A stretch of 64,000 bases of DNA from Burkholderia pyrrocinia (GCF_018417535.1 NZ_CP070977.1:3286001-3350000), one strand, 5' to 3'. Counted from the stretch's first letter, positions 42,304 through 50,934 are shown. Notes: generated by a model from the letters alone, not told the origin. Numbers and translations are program-made.

Positions 42304-44672
42304 GGTGTGACTCCCTTGCAAAGATGGGTGCCCAGGTCCGGCAGCGGATCGTCGCCGGCGGGAAAGCGGACGGTCAGGTCGCATTGCTGGTCGCGCCACG
42401 TCGCGCGCAGGCGGTTCTGCTCCGACAGTCCGGTGAGATAGACGACGCCGTCGTGGCCGACCGGGAAGGCTTCCTTCTGCCCGGCAACCGTGACGATCGC
42501 GCCTGCCGGCAAGTGAGCGCCGTTCTCGAGATCGAGCGTGAGCACCGCACCGCGCGAGCGCGAGACCGGAAACTCGAGCGCCATGCCGCTGCGGAAATAG
42601 GGCACTGCGTCGAGCTTCAGCGTGCCGATCTTCGCGTCGAACGGCAGGTCGGCCTGCTCGATCGAGATCGGATTGCTTTCGTACGCGCGCAGCCGCGGCA
42701 GCAGCGCGACGCCGTTGGCGTCGGTGTGCGCGACGAGCTGGTTGTCCGCGAGGATGCCGACGTTGGCGAAGCCAGGCACCTTGACGAGCGCGAAGCTGTC
42801 CGTGATCTGCCGCGACAGCCGTGCGGTGCCGTCGACGAACGCGATGCCGCCCGCCGCGTTGGCGCGTACGCCGGCCCGGCCGCGATAGGCCGCGGCCTCG
42901 ACGCTGTAGGTGCCGGTGCGCGTTTGCAGCGTCGCGCTCGCATCCTGCGTGTTGTTGCCGGCCTGCAGCGAGTAGCCGAATCCTTCGCCGACCGGCAGGC
43001 TGCGCTGCACTTGCGCGAGCATGTCGGTGGCGCCCTGCTGGTGCGTCATCGTGACGGACGCGCTCGTGCGGTTGTCGATCGGTATCGTCCATGCGACGCC
43101 GACGGTCGTCGCGCCCGAGCCGCCCAGCGGCTTGCTGACGCTGACGTTGGCGAAGCCGAAGCGCCCGAGCTGAACGCTGTAGCTGAGCGACAGCAGCTGA
43201 ACCTTGTAGCCGCCGCGATCGTCGACGAACACGTGCGCGAGGCCGAGCGAGCCGAAGCGGCCCATCCCGACGCCGATGTTGAAGCTCGTCAGCAGCTTCG
43301 GCGCGAGCGTGCCCGGTTCGAGCCCGATCTGGGCGAAATGCGGCGTGGCCCATTGCGCGTGCGCGCCGATGTCGACGAGGCCGGACTGGCTCTCGACACC
43401 GATCGTCGCGAGGGCGCCCGGGCCGTCGGCGCTGCGGCTCGCCGCCGCGGACGCATTGACGACGCCGAGCGGCCCGGCCAGCACCACGCCGCCGACGCCG
43501 AGGTTCTGCCGGGACGCTTCGGCTTCGGCGTGGATCTCGCCGGTGAACCGGTCGGTCACGCCGATCCGGTGCGTCGCGCTGGCGAACCATCGCCCGTAGT
43601 TGTTGCTCGCCAGGCCGAAATCCCGCCGCTCCTTGCCGACCTCGTACGAGAAGTCCTGCATGCCTTTCTTGAGGAGATTCGCGCTCGCGTAGAACGATTG
43701 GGTGATCACCTGCTCGCGGCCCATGACGTCGCGCACCACGACCCGCACGTCGCCCTGGCCGGTCACCACGGGCACGTTGTTGATCGCGAACGGGCCGGGC
43801 GCGACGTCGCGCGTCGACGTGAGCGCGTTGTTGACGTAGACGTCGACGGTCGACGGCAGCACGGCCTGCCCGCTCACGCCCTGGAGCGGAATCGTGACGA
43901 GCCCGGGCTGCGTCGCGAAATTGGTCGCGTACTGAATGCCGCCGAAGCGGATCGCGCGGCCCCACATGCCGGGGCGGCTGATCGCGTCGCCGACGCGCAG
44001 GCTCGCGAGCTTGCCGGGCCGATCGGTCGTCCACGTGGTTTCGAGGCGCGTCAGCCGCCGGGTCGGGCCCGACTCGTCCGCGAGGAACGTGCCGACGCCG
44101 ACGCCGAAGCGGTTGAAGAAGCCGAGCTCGAACAGGCCCGAGCCGTGCGTCTGGCCCGCGGCCTGCTCCGCGAGCAGGTCGTAGTTGAAGAAGCCGCCGA
44201 TGCCGGGCTCGACCGCGCTCGCGCGGTGCCTGTCGGTCTCGTCGAAGGTCGCGCCGACGAATGCCTGGGCCGGGACGCTGATCGCCATCGTCAGGTTTTG
44301 CTCGTCGACCGTGTACGCGAGCCCCGCGATCGCTTTCAGCCGGTAGAACGGCGCGTCGTTGCCGGCCAGCGGCGCGACGTCCGGCAGCCTGAGCCGCCAG
44401 CGTTTCAGGTCGTCGGCCGACACGTAGAATTCGCCGTCGGCAGCCTTGATCAGCAACGCCGTTTCGTCGAGCCCCTGCCGGTTGATGTCGATCTGATACA
44501 GCAGCTCGGCCGGGCCGCCCGCAGCGCCGTGCGCGGCTTGTGCCGCCGGTGCCGCCGGTGTTGCGACGAGGCGTTCTTCCGCGAGTGTCATCTGCGTGCT
44601 CGTGAGGATCGCGATCAGAAGCGCCGCCTTAGCGGGCGTTCGGCGCGATCGTCGAATCGATGTCGCCCGCAT
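42300..44672 (-). CDS. fimbrial outer-membrane usher (archaic chaperone-usher type)
   Basis: A 790-residue outer-membrane beta-barrel that secretes and assembles pilins. The N-terminal domain (AELLYQIDINRQGLDETALLIKAADGEFYVSADDLKRWRL) binds chaperone-subunit complexes. The 24-strand barrel (about 150-640) contains the plug domain with PSTVDVYVNNALTSTRDVAPGPFAINNVPVVTGQGDVRVVVRD. C-terminal domains end VYLTGLSEQNRLRATWRDQQCDLTVRFP. The start is uncertain: the ATG at 44672 overlaps the chaperone gene by 44 bases, and a TTG lies further upstream. It shares 4 bases with the downstream SCPU gene. Confidence 0.87.
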   Translation of the reverse strand: MRATSIRRSRRTPAKAALLIAILTSTQMTLAEERLVATPAAPAAQAAHGAAGGPAELLYQIDINRQGLDETALLIKAADGEFYVSADDLKRWRLRLPDVAPLAGNDAPFYRLKAIAGLAYTVDEQNLTMAISVPAQAFVGATFDETDRHRASAVEPGIGGFFNYDLLAEQAAGQTHGSGLFELGFFNRFGVGVGTFLADESGPTRRLTRLETTWTTDRPGKLASLRVGDAISRPGMWGRAIRFGGIQYATNFATQPGLVTIPLQGVSGQAVLPSTVDVYVNNALTSTRDVAPGPFAINNVPVVTGQGDVRVVVRDVMGREQVITQSFYASANLLKKGMQDFSYEVGKERRDFGLASNNYGRWFASATHRIGVTDRFTGEIHAEAEASRQNLGVGGVVLAGPLGVVNASAAASRSADGPGALATIGVESQSGLVDIGAHAQWATPHFAQIGLEPGTLAPKLLTSFNIGVGMGRFGSLGLAHVFVDDRGGYKVQLLSLSYSVQLGRFGFANVSVSKPLGGSGATTVGVAWTIPIDNRTSASVTMTHQQGATDMLAQVQRSLPVGEGFGYSLQAGNNTQDASATLQTRTGTYSVEAAAYRGRAGVRANAAGGIAFVDGTARLSRQITDSFALVKVPGFANVGILADNQLVAHTDANGVALLPRLRAYESNPISIEQADLPFDAKIGTLKLDAVPYFRSGMALEFPVSRSRGAVLTLDLENGAHLPAGAIVTVAGQKEAFPVGHDGVVYLTGLSEQNRLRATWRDQQCDLTVRFPAGDDPLPDLGTHLCKGVTP

Positions 44673-45381
44673 CGGAGTAGCCGACCAGATGCAACCCGGA
44701 AGCAACGGCCGGCGCGGTTCCTGCGCCGGGCTTGAACATCAGTTCCCGCGACTGGCCCGGCAGGACGTAGGCGAATTCCGCATGCGTGGCGACGGGACGA
44801 TCGCTGCCCGGCGCGAACAGCGCGAGGTTCGCCACCTGCGCATGCGCGGTGCCGTCGTTGGTTACGCGCAGCGCGAGCCCGCCCGTGCCGCCCGGACGCG
44901 GCTCCGCTGCCCAGCGCAGCCGCGCGGCGGTTTCGGTGGCCGGCTTGACGAAGATCGGCAGGCTCATTTCCAGCGCGATCTGCACGCCGGCGAAGCCCGG
45001 CTTCGGTGCGCGCGGAATCTCTTGCAGATAGAGCCGGTAGCCGGTTTCCTGATCCGAGGCTGGCGCGTGCCGCAGGCCGATGCGCACGACCTGCGAACCG
45101 CCGGGCGCGATCGTGAAGATGGGCGGGGCCGCAATCAGGTCGCCGGTGGACGCGTAGACGTCGTCGCCCGCGTTCTGCGACCACGCAACGGTGCGCAGTT
45201 GGACGACCACGGGTTCGTCGGACGACTCGTTCCTGACCATGAGCGCGACGCTCCGTTGCGCCGCGGATAGCTCGACGCGAACGGGAGACACGGTGAAGTC
45301 GGTTGCCTGGCTGTCGACGCATGCGGCGGCGAGCGTCACGGCCGCGATCCAGGTCGCGAGTTTGCACACGTTCTGTTTCAT
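44629..45381 (-). CDS. fimbrial periplasmic chaperone (PapD-like)
   Basis: A 250-residue periplasmic chaperone with two Ig-like domains. After a signal peptide ending near DSQAT the mature N-terminus FTVSPVRVELSAAQRSVALMVRNESSDEPVVVQLRTVAW is the PapD G1/F1 region. PPIFTIAPGGSQVVRIGLRHAP and RLYLQEIP follow, carrying the conserved Arg and basic residues that anchor the subunit C-terminus. It caps SCPU pilins by donor-strand complementation and passes them to the usher, whose gene overlaps its 3' end. Confidence 0.9.
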   Translation of the reverse strand: MKQNVCKLATWIAAVTLAAACVDSQATDFTVSPVRVELSAAQRSVALMVRNESSDEPVVVQLRTVAWSQNAGDDVYASTGDLIAAPPIFTIAPGGSQVVRIGLRHAPASDQETGYRLYLQEIPRAPKPGFAGVQIALEMSLPIFVKPATETAARLRWAAEPRPGGTGGLALRVTNDGTAHAQVANLALFAPGSDRPVATHAEFAYVLPGQSRELMFKPGAGTAPAVASGLHLVGYSDAGDIDSTIAPNAR

Positions 45382-45477
45382 GACAGATCCACCTCCAAGG
45401 GATTCGCTTCGCCACGCGCGGCGGCCGCCGGTCGGGAGGGCCCGTGCATGCGGGATGCGGCGGGCCCCCGTGCGGCA

Positions 45478-45984
45478 CTAAAACGTCACGGTGACCGTCA
45501 CCGTATCGGCGTAGTTGCCCGGCACCGCATTGGGCTGATCGGGGACCTTGCCGTAGACGGTCTTGGTGATCGCCTGGGCCATCGCCATGCCTGCGCCCGT
45601 GCCGTTGACGGTGTCGGTCGGCGGCGTGTTGCCCCAGACGACCGTGCGGTTCGAATCCTGGTACAGCGTGTAGTTGAGCTGGTTCGAGCCGCTCGTCATG
45701 ATGCGGTTGGCCACCGTCGCGCCGGACGTGGTGCCCGCATTCAGTCCGATGTTGAAATTCGTGCCGTTCGTACAGCGGACCGTGACCGCCGACTGCGCCG
45801 TCTGATCGCCGGTGCCCGGCGTGTAGGCGGGGAAGGTCAGCGCGCTCGCCGAGTCGATCAGGCAGGTTGCGTTGACGGTGGCGGACACGCCGAACGTCGA
45901 GCTGGCTTGCCCAGCCGATGCCGAGACGGCCGCGCAAGCGAGCGATGCGGCAAACGCCGCCTTGGTCAGTAAGGATTGCGTCAT
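45478..45984 (-). CDS. spore coat U (SCPU) domain pilin, first copy (likely major subunit)
   Basis: A 168-residue secreted subunit. The signal peptide (KAAFAASLACAAVSASAG) is followed by TFGVSATVNATCLIDSASALTFPAYTPGTGDQTAQSAVTVRCTNGTNFNIGLNAG, the SCPU consensus with its Cys pair. LNYTLYQDSNRTVVWGNT and the C-terminal strand YADTVTVTVTF complete the domain. As first gene of the operon, with the strongest ribosome-binding site (AAGGGAG), it is likely the shaft pilin, like CsuA/B. Start at 45984. It shares its length with the second copy but only the domain core. Confidence 0.88.
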   Translation of the reverse strand: MTQSLLTKAAFAASLACAAVSASAGQASSTFGVSATVNATCLIDSASALTFPAYTPGTGDQTAQSAVTVRCTNGTNFNIGLNAGTTSGATVANRIMTSGSNQLNYTLYQDSNRTVVWGNTPPTDTVNGTGAGMAMAQAITKTVYGKVPDQPNAVPGNYADTVTVTVTF

Positions 45985-46865
45985 GATGGGTTTCTCCCTT
46001 GAAAGCTGGAATGTGCGGCCGGTGCGACGAGAGGGTCGTTCGGGACGGAATCTCGATCGTCCGGATGCGCAATGGGTCTTCTGGCTGGGTCGGAATCGGG
46101 TCGTTTGCTGGGTGGGCACCTCCTTCGTGTCGGTATGCGCCGGCCGGACCGGCGTGGCGCCTGGGGCTCGGGAGGTCTGGCCTCGGCGCTGCGGGGCGTA
46201 CGACATCCCGCAGCCGTCGCCGCCCGCGGCAATGCCCGCGCGAACGGCGCGGATCGTCGTCGTGGCGCGCATGCGCCCGGCAGGGGCTTCCCGGGGTCGC
46301 CTATCGAATCGAGGCGTCGTGACGTCGGATGACGGTGCGGACCGTGTCGGCGCATCGGGCGTCGACGGCGCGAAGTCGCGCCGCCGGCATCAGCCGATGC
46401 GTCACAGGAGCAGTGATAGGAACAGTGAGGCGAGACAGCAGCCGTGTGACGGCCGATATGATTTTCGACATGATTTCCCCGACCTGCTTGATGAATATTT
46501 GTCGCCTGCATCGAGCCGCTCGCCCGTGCAGTCGTCGTTGTCTGCACGGCTGCATGAGCAAGCAGCGGGCCAGCGCGCGGATTGCCGCGCGGACAGGGGC
46601 TGAGCGGTCGCTGCTTGCAGCCGTGCAACGTGTCGGACGCGGCAATGTTTCAGGCGTGAAACGTGCGGCGGCAGAGCCGGTCGGCGGCGCGCCGTGCCCG
46701 GTGCGGAACGGCCGGACTGACGGGGGATCGCCGGTGCGGCGCGACGGCGATTCCGCTGGGGAAACGGATGCGACGCGTCCGGAATGGTTTCAGCCTTGCA
46801 ACACGTGCGGGGAGGGGCGGCGGCGCATCGCTGCCGTTTCGATCAGGTGTCGGGTGCGCGGCGCG
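45985..46865. other. long non-coding region upstream of the pilus operon
   Basis: 881 bases between the first pilin gene and lysR (both leftward). Composition is irregular, with an AT-rich island at 46450-46500. A leftward 56-codon frame at 46301-46471 (starts MSKIISAVTRLLS, GGGGA upstream) exists, but its codon use is unlike the neighbours and it is not claimed as a gene. A palindrome GTTTCA-N4-TGAAAC lies at 46647-46662. The region presumably holds the pilus operon promoter and control sites; none can be placed with confidence. Confidence 0.5.
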
Positions 46866-47750
46866 TCATGCGTTCGCATTCGACTGCGCTTCCAGCCATG
46901 CGCAGAACTGCGCGACGAGCGGATCGTCGGCCGGCGCGCGCGGCGCGATCCACCAGTAGCTGCGCGTCGCGATGCGCGGGCCGGGCAGCGGCATCACGAG
47001 CCGGCCGCTCGCGAGCTCGTCGTCGATCAGCGGCAGCGGGCCGAGCGCGACGCCGAGCCCGTCGACGGCCGCCTGCAGCGCCAGGTAGAAGTGGTCGAAC
47101 GACTGCCGCTTGCGCCCCTTCATCACGACGCCGGCCGCCGCGAACCAGTCGCGCCAGCCTTCCGGCCGCGTATCCGAATGAAGCAGCACGTGCCGGGCGA
47201 GGTCGTCCGCGCGCGCGATCGGCGCGCGCTTGAGCAGCGCCGGGCTGCAGACCGGAATCACGCTTTCGTCGAGGAAGTGGCCGCTCGTGCAGTTCGGCCA
47301 GTGGCCGGGGCCGCGGCGGATCGCGACATCGAAGCCGTCGAGCGCGTCGAGCGGCGCGTTCGACGTCGACAGCTTCAGCTCGACGTTCGGCACGTCGCGC
47401 TGGAACCGCGACAGGCGCGGCAGCAGCCATTTCATCGCGAAGGTCGGCAGCGCATTGATGCGCAGCACGCGCGCCGCGCCGGTGTTGCGCAACTGCTCGG
47501 TCGCGTGCGCGATGCTGTCGAACGCCGCGCGCACGGTGTCCAGGTAACGGCGGCCTTCGTCGGTGAGCTTCACGCGCTTGCCGTAGCGGTGGAACACCGG
47601 CTTGCCGAGCCACGCCTCGAACGCGGCGATCTGCCGGCTGATGGCACCGTGAGTCACATGCAGCTCGTCGCCGGCGGCGCTGAAGCTTTCATGTCGTGCC
47701 GCGGCTTCAAAGGCCCGAAGCGCGGAAAAGGGCGGGAGATCGCGTGCCAT
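46866..47750 (-). CDS. LysR family transcriptional regulator (GcvA-like)
   Basis: A 294-residue LTTR. The winged helix-turn-helix occupies about residues 4-62 (LPPFSALRAFEAAARHESFSAAGDELHVTHGAISRQIAAFEAWLGKPVFHR). An effector-binding domain with INALPTFAMKWLLPRLSRFQ and SGHFLDESVIPVCSPALL is of the GcvA subtype. It is divergent from chrAB and its own start codon touches a 21-base palindrome, so it very likely represses itself and controls the chromate transporter genes. The effector is unknown. Confidence 0.9.
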   Translation of the reverse strand: MARDLPPFSALRAFEAAARHESFSAAGDELHVTHGAISRQIAAFEAWLGKPVFHRYGKRVKLTDEGRRYLDTVRAAFDSIAHATEQLRNTGAARVLRINALPTFAMKWLLPRLSRFQRDVPNVELKLSTSNAPLDALDGFDVAIRRGPGHWPNCTSGHFLDESVIPVCSPALLKRAPIARADDLARHVLLHSDTRPEGWRDWFAAAGVVMKGRKRQSFDHFYLALQAAVDGLGVALGPLPLIDDELASGRLVMPLPGPRIATRSYWWIAPRAPADDPLVAQFCAWLEAQSNANA

Positions 47751-47751
47751 G

Positions 47752-47772
47752 CTTGTGATTCTAGATCACAAG
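47752..47772. promoter_or_regulatory. palindromic operator between lysR and chrA
   Basis: CTTGTGAT (47752-47759) and ATCACAAG (47765-47772) are perfect 8-base inverted arms around TCTAG, containing the LysR-type T-N11-A core. It begins one base beyond the lysR start codon and lies 75 bases from the chrA start, followed by an AT-rich GATAAAAT. Confidence 0.8.
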
Positions 47773-47846
47773 GGCGCGCCGATAAAATCGTTTTGCCGGG
47801 ATCGGGAACGGCGGTAACCTCGGCTGACCGTTTAATGAGGATCCCC

Positions 47847-48473
47847 ATGCAATCCGTTTCCCCGCCGCCTGCTGCGTCGCCCCGCAGCGTCGGTCTCGCC
47901 GAGCTGTTCACCGGTTTCCTGTCGCTCGGCCTCATGTCGTTCGGCGGCGCGCTGCCGTTCGCGCGGCGCACGATCGTCGACGAGCGCAAGTGGCTCTCCG
48001 CCGACGAATTCACCGATCTGCTCGGCCTGTGCCAGTTCCTGCCGGGCGGCAACGTGATCAACCTGTCGGTCGCCGTCGGCATGCGCTTTCGCGGCGTCGC
48101 CGGCGCGTTCGCCGGCATTCTCGGGCTGATCGCAGGCCCGACGCTGGTCGTCGTCGCACTCGGCGTGCTGTACGCGAAGACGCAGAACGATCCGCACGTG
48201 CAGCACCTGTTCGCGGGGCTCGCCGCCGCGGCCGCCGGGCTGCTCGTCGCGATGGCCGTGAAGGTCGCGAAGCCGCTGCGGCATGCGCGCGCGGCGGCCG
48301 GTATCGCGGCGCTCGCGTTCGTCGCGATCGCGGTGCTGCGCATCCCGCTGCTGACCACGATGCTCGTGCTGACGCCCGTCAGCGTCTGGTTCGCGTCGCG
48401 GCGCCGCGACGCGGGCACGCCGCAGTCGGCGCAGGCTTCGGTACGCGATACGCAGCCGGGAGGCCGGCCATGA
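47847..48473 (+). CDS. chromate transporter, N-terminal half-size ChrA
   Basis: A 208-residue inner-membrane protein of the short-chain CHR family. It opens VGLAELFTGFLSLGLMSFGGALPFARRTIVDERKWLSADEFTDLLGLCQFLPGGNVINLSVAVG, the CHR domain signature. About six hydrophobic segments follow. Full-length ChrA fuses two CHR domains; here each is a separate gene, and the pair would make an antiparallel heterodimer that exports chromate or a related anion. The ATG at 47847 follows TGAGGA. Its stop overlaps the next start (ATGA). It is under likely LysR control. Confidence 0.88.
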   Translation: MQSVSPPPAASPRSVGLAELFTGFLSLGLMSFGGALPFARRTIVDERKWLSADEFTDLLGLCQFLPGGNVINLSVAVGMRFRGVAGAFAGILGLIAGPTLVVVALGVLYAKTQNDPHVQHLFAGLAAAAAGLLVAMAVKVAKPLRHARAAAGIAALAFVAIAVLRIPLLTTMLVLTPVSVWFASRRRDAGTPQSAQASVRDTQPGGRP

Positions 48474-48997
48474 ACGACACGCTGGTCGCGATCGCGACGA
48501 TTTTCAGCCAGTTGTCGCTGCTCGCGTTCGGCGGCGGCAACACGATCCTGCCCGAGATGCAGCGGCAGGTCGTCGACGTGCATCACTGGATGAGCGCGCA
48601 CGAGTTCACCGCGTTGTTCGCGCTGGCCCAGGCGGCGCCCGGGCCGAACATGATGATCGTGTCGCTGGTCGGCTGGCACGTGGCCGGCTGGGCCGGGCTG
48701 CTCGTCGCGTCGCTCGCGAAGTTCGGTCCGTCGTCGATCGTCACCGTGCTCGCGCTGCATGCGTGGGAGCGCTTTCGCGATCGGCCGTGGCGCCGCTACG
48801 TGCAGCAGGGGATGATGCCCGTCACGGCCGGGCTCGTCGCTGCGAGCGCGGTGCTGATCTCCGCGGCGTCGAACCGCACGGCGATCCAGTGGGGCATCAC
48901 GGCCGCGTGCGCGGTGCTCGCGTGGCGCACGCGCATCCATCCGCTGTGGCTGCTCGCGGGCGGCGCACTGATCGGGCTCACGGGCTTCGGGCAGTGA
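48470..48997 (+). CDS. chromate transporter, C-terminal half-size ChrA partner
   Basis: A 175-residue CHR-domain protein. It has TLVAIATIFSQLSLLAFGGGNTILPEMQRQVVDVHHWMSAHEFTALFALAQAAPGPNMMIVSLVGWHVAG, the second-half CHR signature with the conserved PGPN. It starts inside the stop codon of the first half gene, which ensures equal synthesis of both halves. The last gene of the pair; the next gene is convergent. Confidence 0.88.
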   Translation: MNDTLVAIATIFSQLSLLAFGGGNTILPEMQRQVVDVHHWMSAHEFTALFALAQAAPGPNMMIVSLVGWHVAGWAGLLVASLAKFGPSSIVTVLALHAWERFRDRPWRRYVQQGMMPVTAGLVAASAVLISAASNRTAIQWGITAACAVLAWRTRIHPLWLLAGGALIGLTGFGQ

Positions 48998-49036
48998 GTT
49001 GCCGTGCAGCCGGCCGTTGCCGGCTGCGACCGCAGG

Positions 49037-49375
49037 CTACTGCGACGCGGGCAGGTCGCTGTTCACGATACCGAGCAGCCGGCCGCGCTCGCTGCCGACA
49101 TCGTCCGTCACGGTCGGCCAATCGACCACGTAACCCGCGTCGAGCGCATCGCGCATGATCGTCCCGAAGTCGGCCTTCGCGAGCCTGCCGCCGCGCAATG
49201 CGTCGGCCACCTCGTGCTTCAGCTTCGGCGTGAACGACGGATAGGCGGCCACCAGCGCCGCATACTGGCGCGCATCGATCTCGCCCGATTCGCGGTTGAA
49301 CGCCCAGACGGCCACCAGCACGATCGCGGCGAACGGGATCACGGTGTAGCGCAGGAAAAACTTCGCGAGTGTCAT
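49037..49375 (-). CDS. hypothetical small membrane-anchored protein
   Basis: About 112 residues. One transmembrane segment near the N-terminus (FFLRYTVIPFAAIVLVAVWAFN) is followed by a ~90-residue soluble domain: ALVAAYPSFTPKLKHEVADALRGGRLAKADFGTIMRDALDAGYVVDWP. No family is recognised. The composition is normal for the genome and the frame is clean, so I take it as real. The start is uncertain between 49375 and 49417. It is convergent with chrAB and divergent from a DUF1275 gene. Confidence 0.65.
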   Translation of the reverse strand: MTLAKFFLRYTVIPFAAIVLVAVWAFNRESGEIDARQYAALVAAYPSFTPKLKHEVADALRGGRLAKADFGTIMRDALDAGYVVDWPTVTDDVGSERGRLLGIVNSDLPASQ

Positions 49376-49686
49376 TCGAAGGCTCGGTGAAGAGGCGCGG
49401 GGCGGCGGCCGGGTCATCGGCGGGCCGCGGCCGGGCCGGTATACTCGGCCGGCTCATCGGCGGTGAAACGCACCTTGTCGACACGTTCCGGCCGCCTGCG
49501 GTGCGCGGCGGGAACCGGCATCCCGACGGCGAGCATTATATTGGCGCGCGGCACGCGGCGATGCGCGGCCGCGCAGTGCCGGCGGCGTCCCGCGCCGGCC
49601 GGCAGGACTGAATTTCGCCTGAATTTCGCCTGAATTTCGCACCGCCCGCCGCGCGCGGCCGGGCGGCGCGCACCACCGGAGGATCG
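49376..49686. other. divergent intergenic region with an 11-bp triplicate
   Basis: 311 bases without a supported gene, upstream of both the small membrane protein and the DUF1275 gene. A TGAATTTCGCC triplicate (49609-49640) lies close to the DUF1275 start. Confidence 0.6.
49609..49640. repeat. three tandem 11-bp repeats upstream of the DUF1275 gene
   Basis: TGAATTTCGCC is repeated without change three times (the last copy one base short), 46 bases ahead of the start codon at 49687. One repeat per helical turn would place a bound factor on one DNA face; an operator role is inference. Confidence 0.85.
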
Positions 49687-50409
49687 ATGGATCTCGACGG
49701 CGCCAGCCGCAATCTCACTGTCGCCGCGTTGCTGACGCTGTCCGGCGGCTACCTCGACGCGTACACGTACGTCGGCCATGGCCACGTGTTCGCGAACACG
49801 ATGACCGGCAACGTCGCGCTGCTCGGCATCAACCTGTCGGCCGGCGAATGGGCCGCCGCGCTGCATCACGTGCCGCCGCTCGTCGGCTTCGTGATCGCGG
49901 TGTTCGTCGCGCACCTGCTCGGCCTCGTCGCGCAGCGCGGCTGGATGCGGCACACGGCGTTCGCGAGCCTGATCGTCGAGATCGCGTTTCTCGGCGTCGC
50001 CGCGAGCGGCCTCGTCGGCGCGTCGAGCGCGTGGCTGATTCCGGGCATCTCGTTCGTCGCGACGCTGCAGACGCTGTCGTTCACCCATCTCGAGGAACTG
50101 TCGTACACGTCGGTGATGACGACCGGCAACCTGCGGCGCGCCGCGCAGAAGCTGTTCGTCGGGCTGATCCCGCGCTACGACGCGGGTGCGCTGCATGATT
50201 CGGCACTGCTCGCGACGATCAGCTTCTGCTTCCTGGCCGGCGCGGTGGCCGGCGGCCTCGTGACGCGGCTCGTGCCGGACGTCGCGCTGTGGGGTGCCGT
50301 GCTGCTGCTTGCGGGCGCGTTCGCGGAGATCGTGCGGCGCGCGTGGCGTCGCGCGGGGAACGGCGGAGGTGGCGACAACGGCGACGGCGGGGCGGCGCAA
50401 ACGGCCTGA
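49687..50409 (+). CDS. YoaK/DUF1275 family membrane protein
   Basis: A 240-residue inner-membrane protein with about six helices. The family signature is at the start: LTVAALLTLSGGYLDAYTYVGHGHVFANTMTGNVALLGINLSAGEW. FVATLQTLSFTHLEELSYTSVMTTGNLRRAAQKLF is the second conserved block; both blocks contain TMTGN/TTGN motifs typical of DUF1275. The function is unknown. The C-terminal tail is Gly/Asp-rich and disordered. The gene stands alone. Confidence 0.87.
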   Translation: MDLDGASRNLTVAALLTLSGGYLDAYTYVGHGHVFANTMTGNVALLGINLSAGEWAAALHHVPPLVGFVIAVFVAHLLGLVAQRGWMRHTAFASLIVEIAFLGVAASGLVGASSAWLIPGISFVATLQTLSFTHLEELSYTSVMTTGNLRRAAQKLFVGLIPRYDAGALHDSALLATISFCFLAGAVAGGLVTRLVPDVALWGAVLLLAGAFAEIVRRAWRRAGNGGGGDNGDGGAAQTA

Positions 50410-50934
50410 AGACCTGACGGCGCGCTTCATGCGGCAGCGGTTGGCGCCGCGTTTCGGATTGACCTAATCGCCGTATCACTACGTCACCGCTTCATCAATT
50501 CACCGATCCGCCGATCCGCCGATCCGCCGAAGCGCTGATCCACCGATCCACCGATCCACCGATCCACCGATTCACCGATCCACCGATCCACCGATTCACC
50601 GGCGCACCCGGACGCGAGCCGGTTGCGCCGGCCGCACCAACCCTCCCGCCGCGATACGCCCTTTACCGCGCCGCACCCTCGCCGATCCTTACAGCACCGC
50701 GCGCACGCGCCGGTCCCGTCGCGAACCGTCCCGCCGGCGCGCGAGGCAAGCCCGGCACGGGAAACGTTGTTCCCGGGCGACAATCGCGCGATTACCACGT
50801 ATTTCAATTTCTTTCAGCGATTGCACTCGTCATATGATTCAGACCACATCGTGCGCGCCAAGAACGTGTGCGATCGCCACCCGGCTGCGCACGCGGCCGG
50901 CAATGAACGGAGACACCTACAAAAAGGAAAGCTC
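50410..50934. other. intergenic region upstream of the porin gene
   Basis: 525 bases with no supported gene. It contains a 13-unit octanucleotide array (50498-50601). The 50790-50850 stretch is AT-rich (ATTTCAATTTC, CATATGATTC) and likely holds the porin promoter. The porin ribosome-binding site AAGGAAA is at 50924-50930. Confidence 0.65.
50498..50601. repeat. octanucleotide tandem array upstream of the porin gene
   Basis: Thirteen consecutive 8-base units of consensus ATCCACCG. Six are exact. Others vary by one base (ATTCACCG, ATCCGCCG) and one is degenerate (AAGCGCTG). The array ends 333 bases before the porin start. Length-variable octamers are known to change promoter spacing elsewhere; the distance here makes that uncertain. 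Confidence 0.9.

Noticed and set aside
46301..46471. Leftward 56-codon frame beginning MSKIISAVTRLLS
   Set aside because: It has a plausible ribosome-binding site but codon use unlike the genome and no known relative. Noted in the region entry, not called.
50498..50601. The octanucleotide array as a CRISPR
   Set aside because: Units are 8 bases with no spacers; it is a simple tandem repeat.
50484..50807. Leftward frame across the octanucleotide array coding SVDRWIG repeats
   Set aside because: TTG start without ribosome-binding site. The peptide repeat simply mirrors the 8-bp DNA array.
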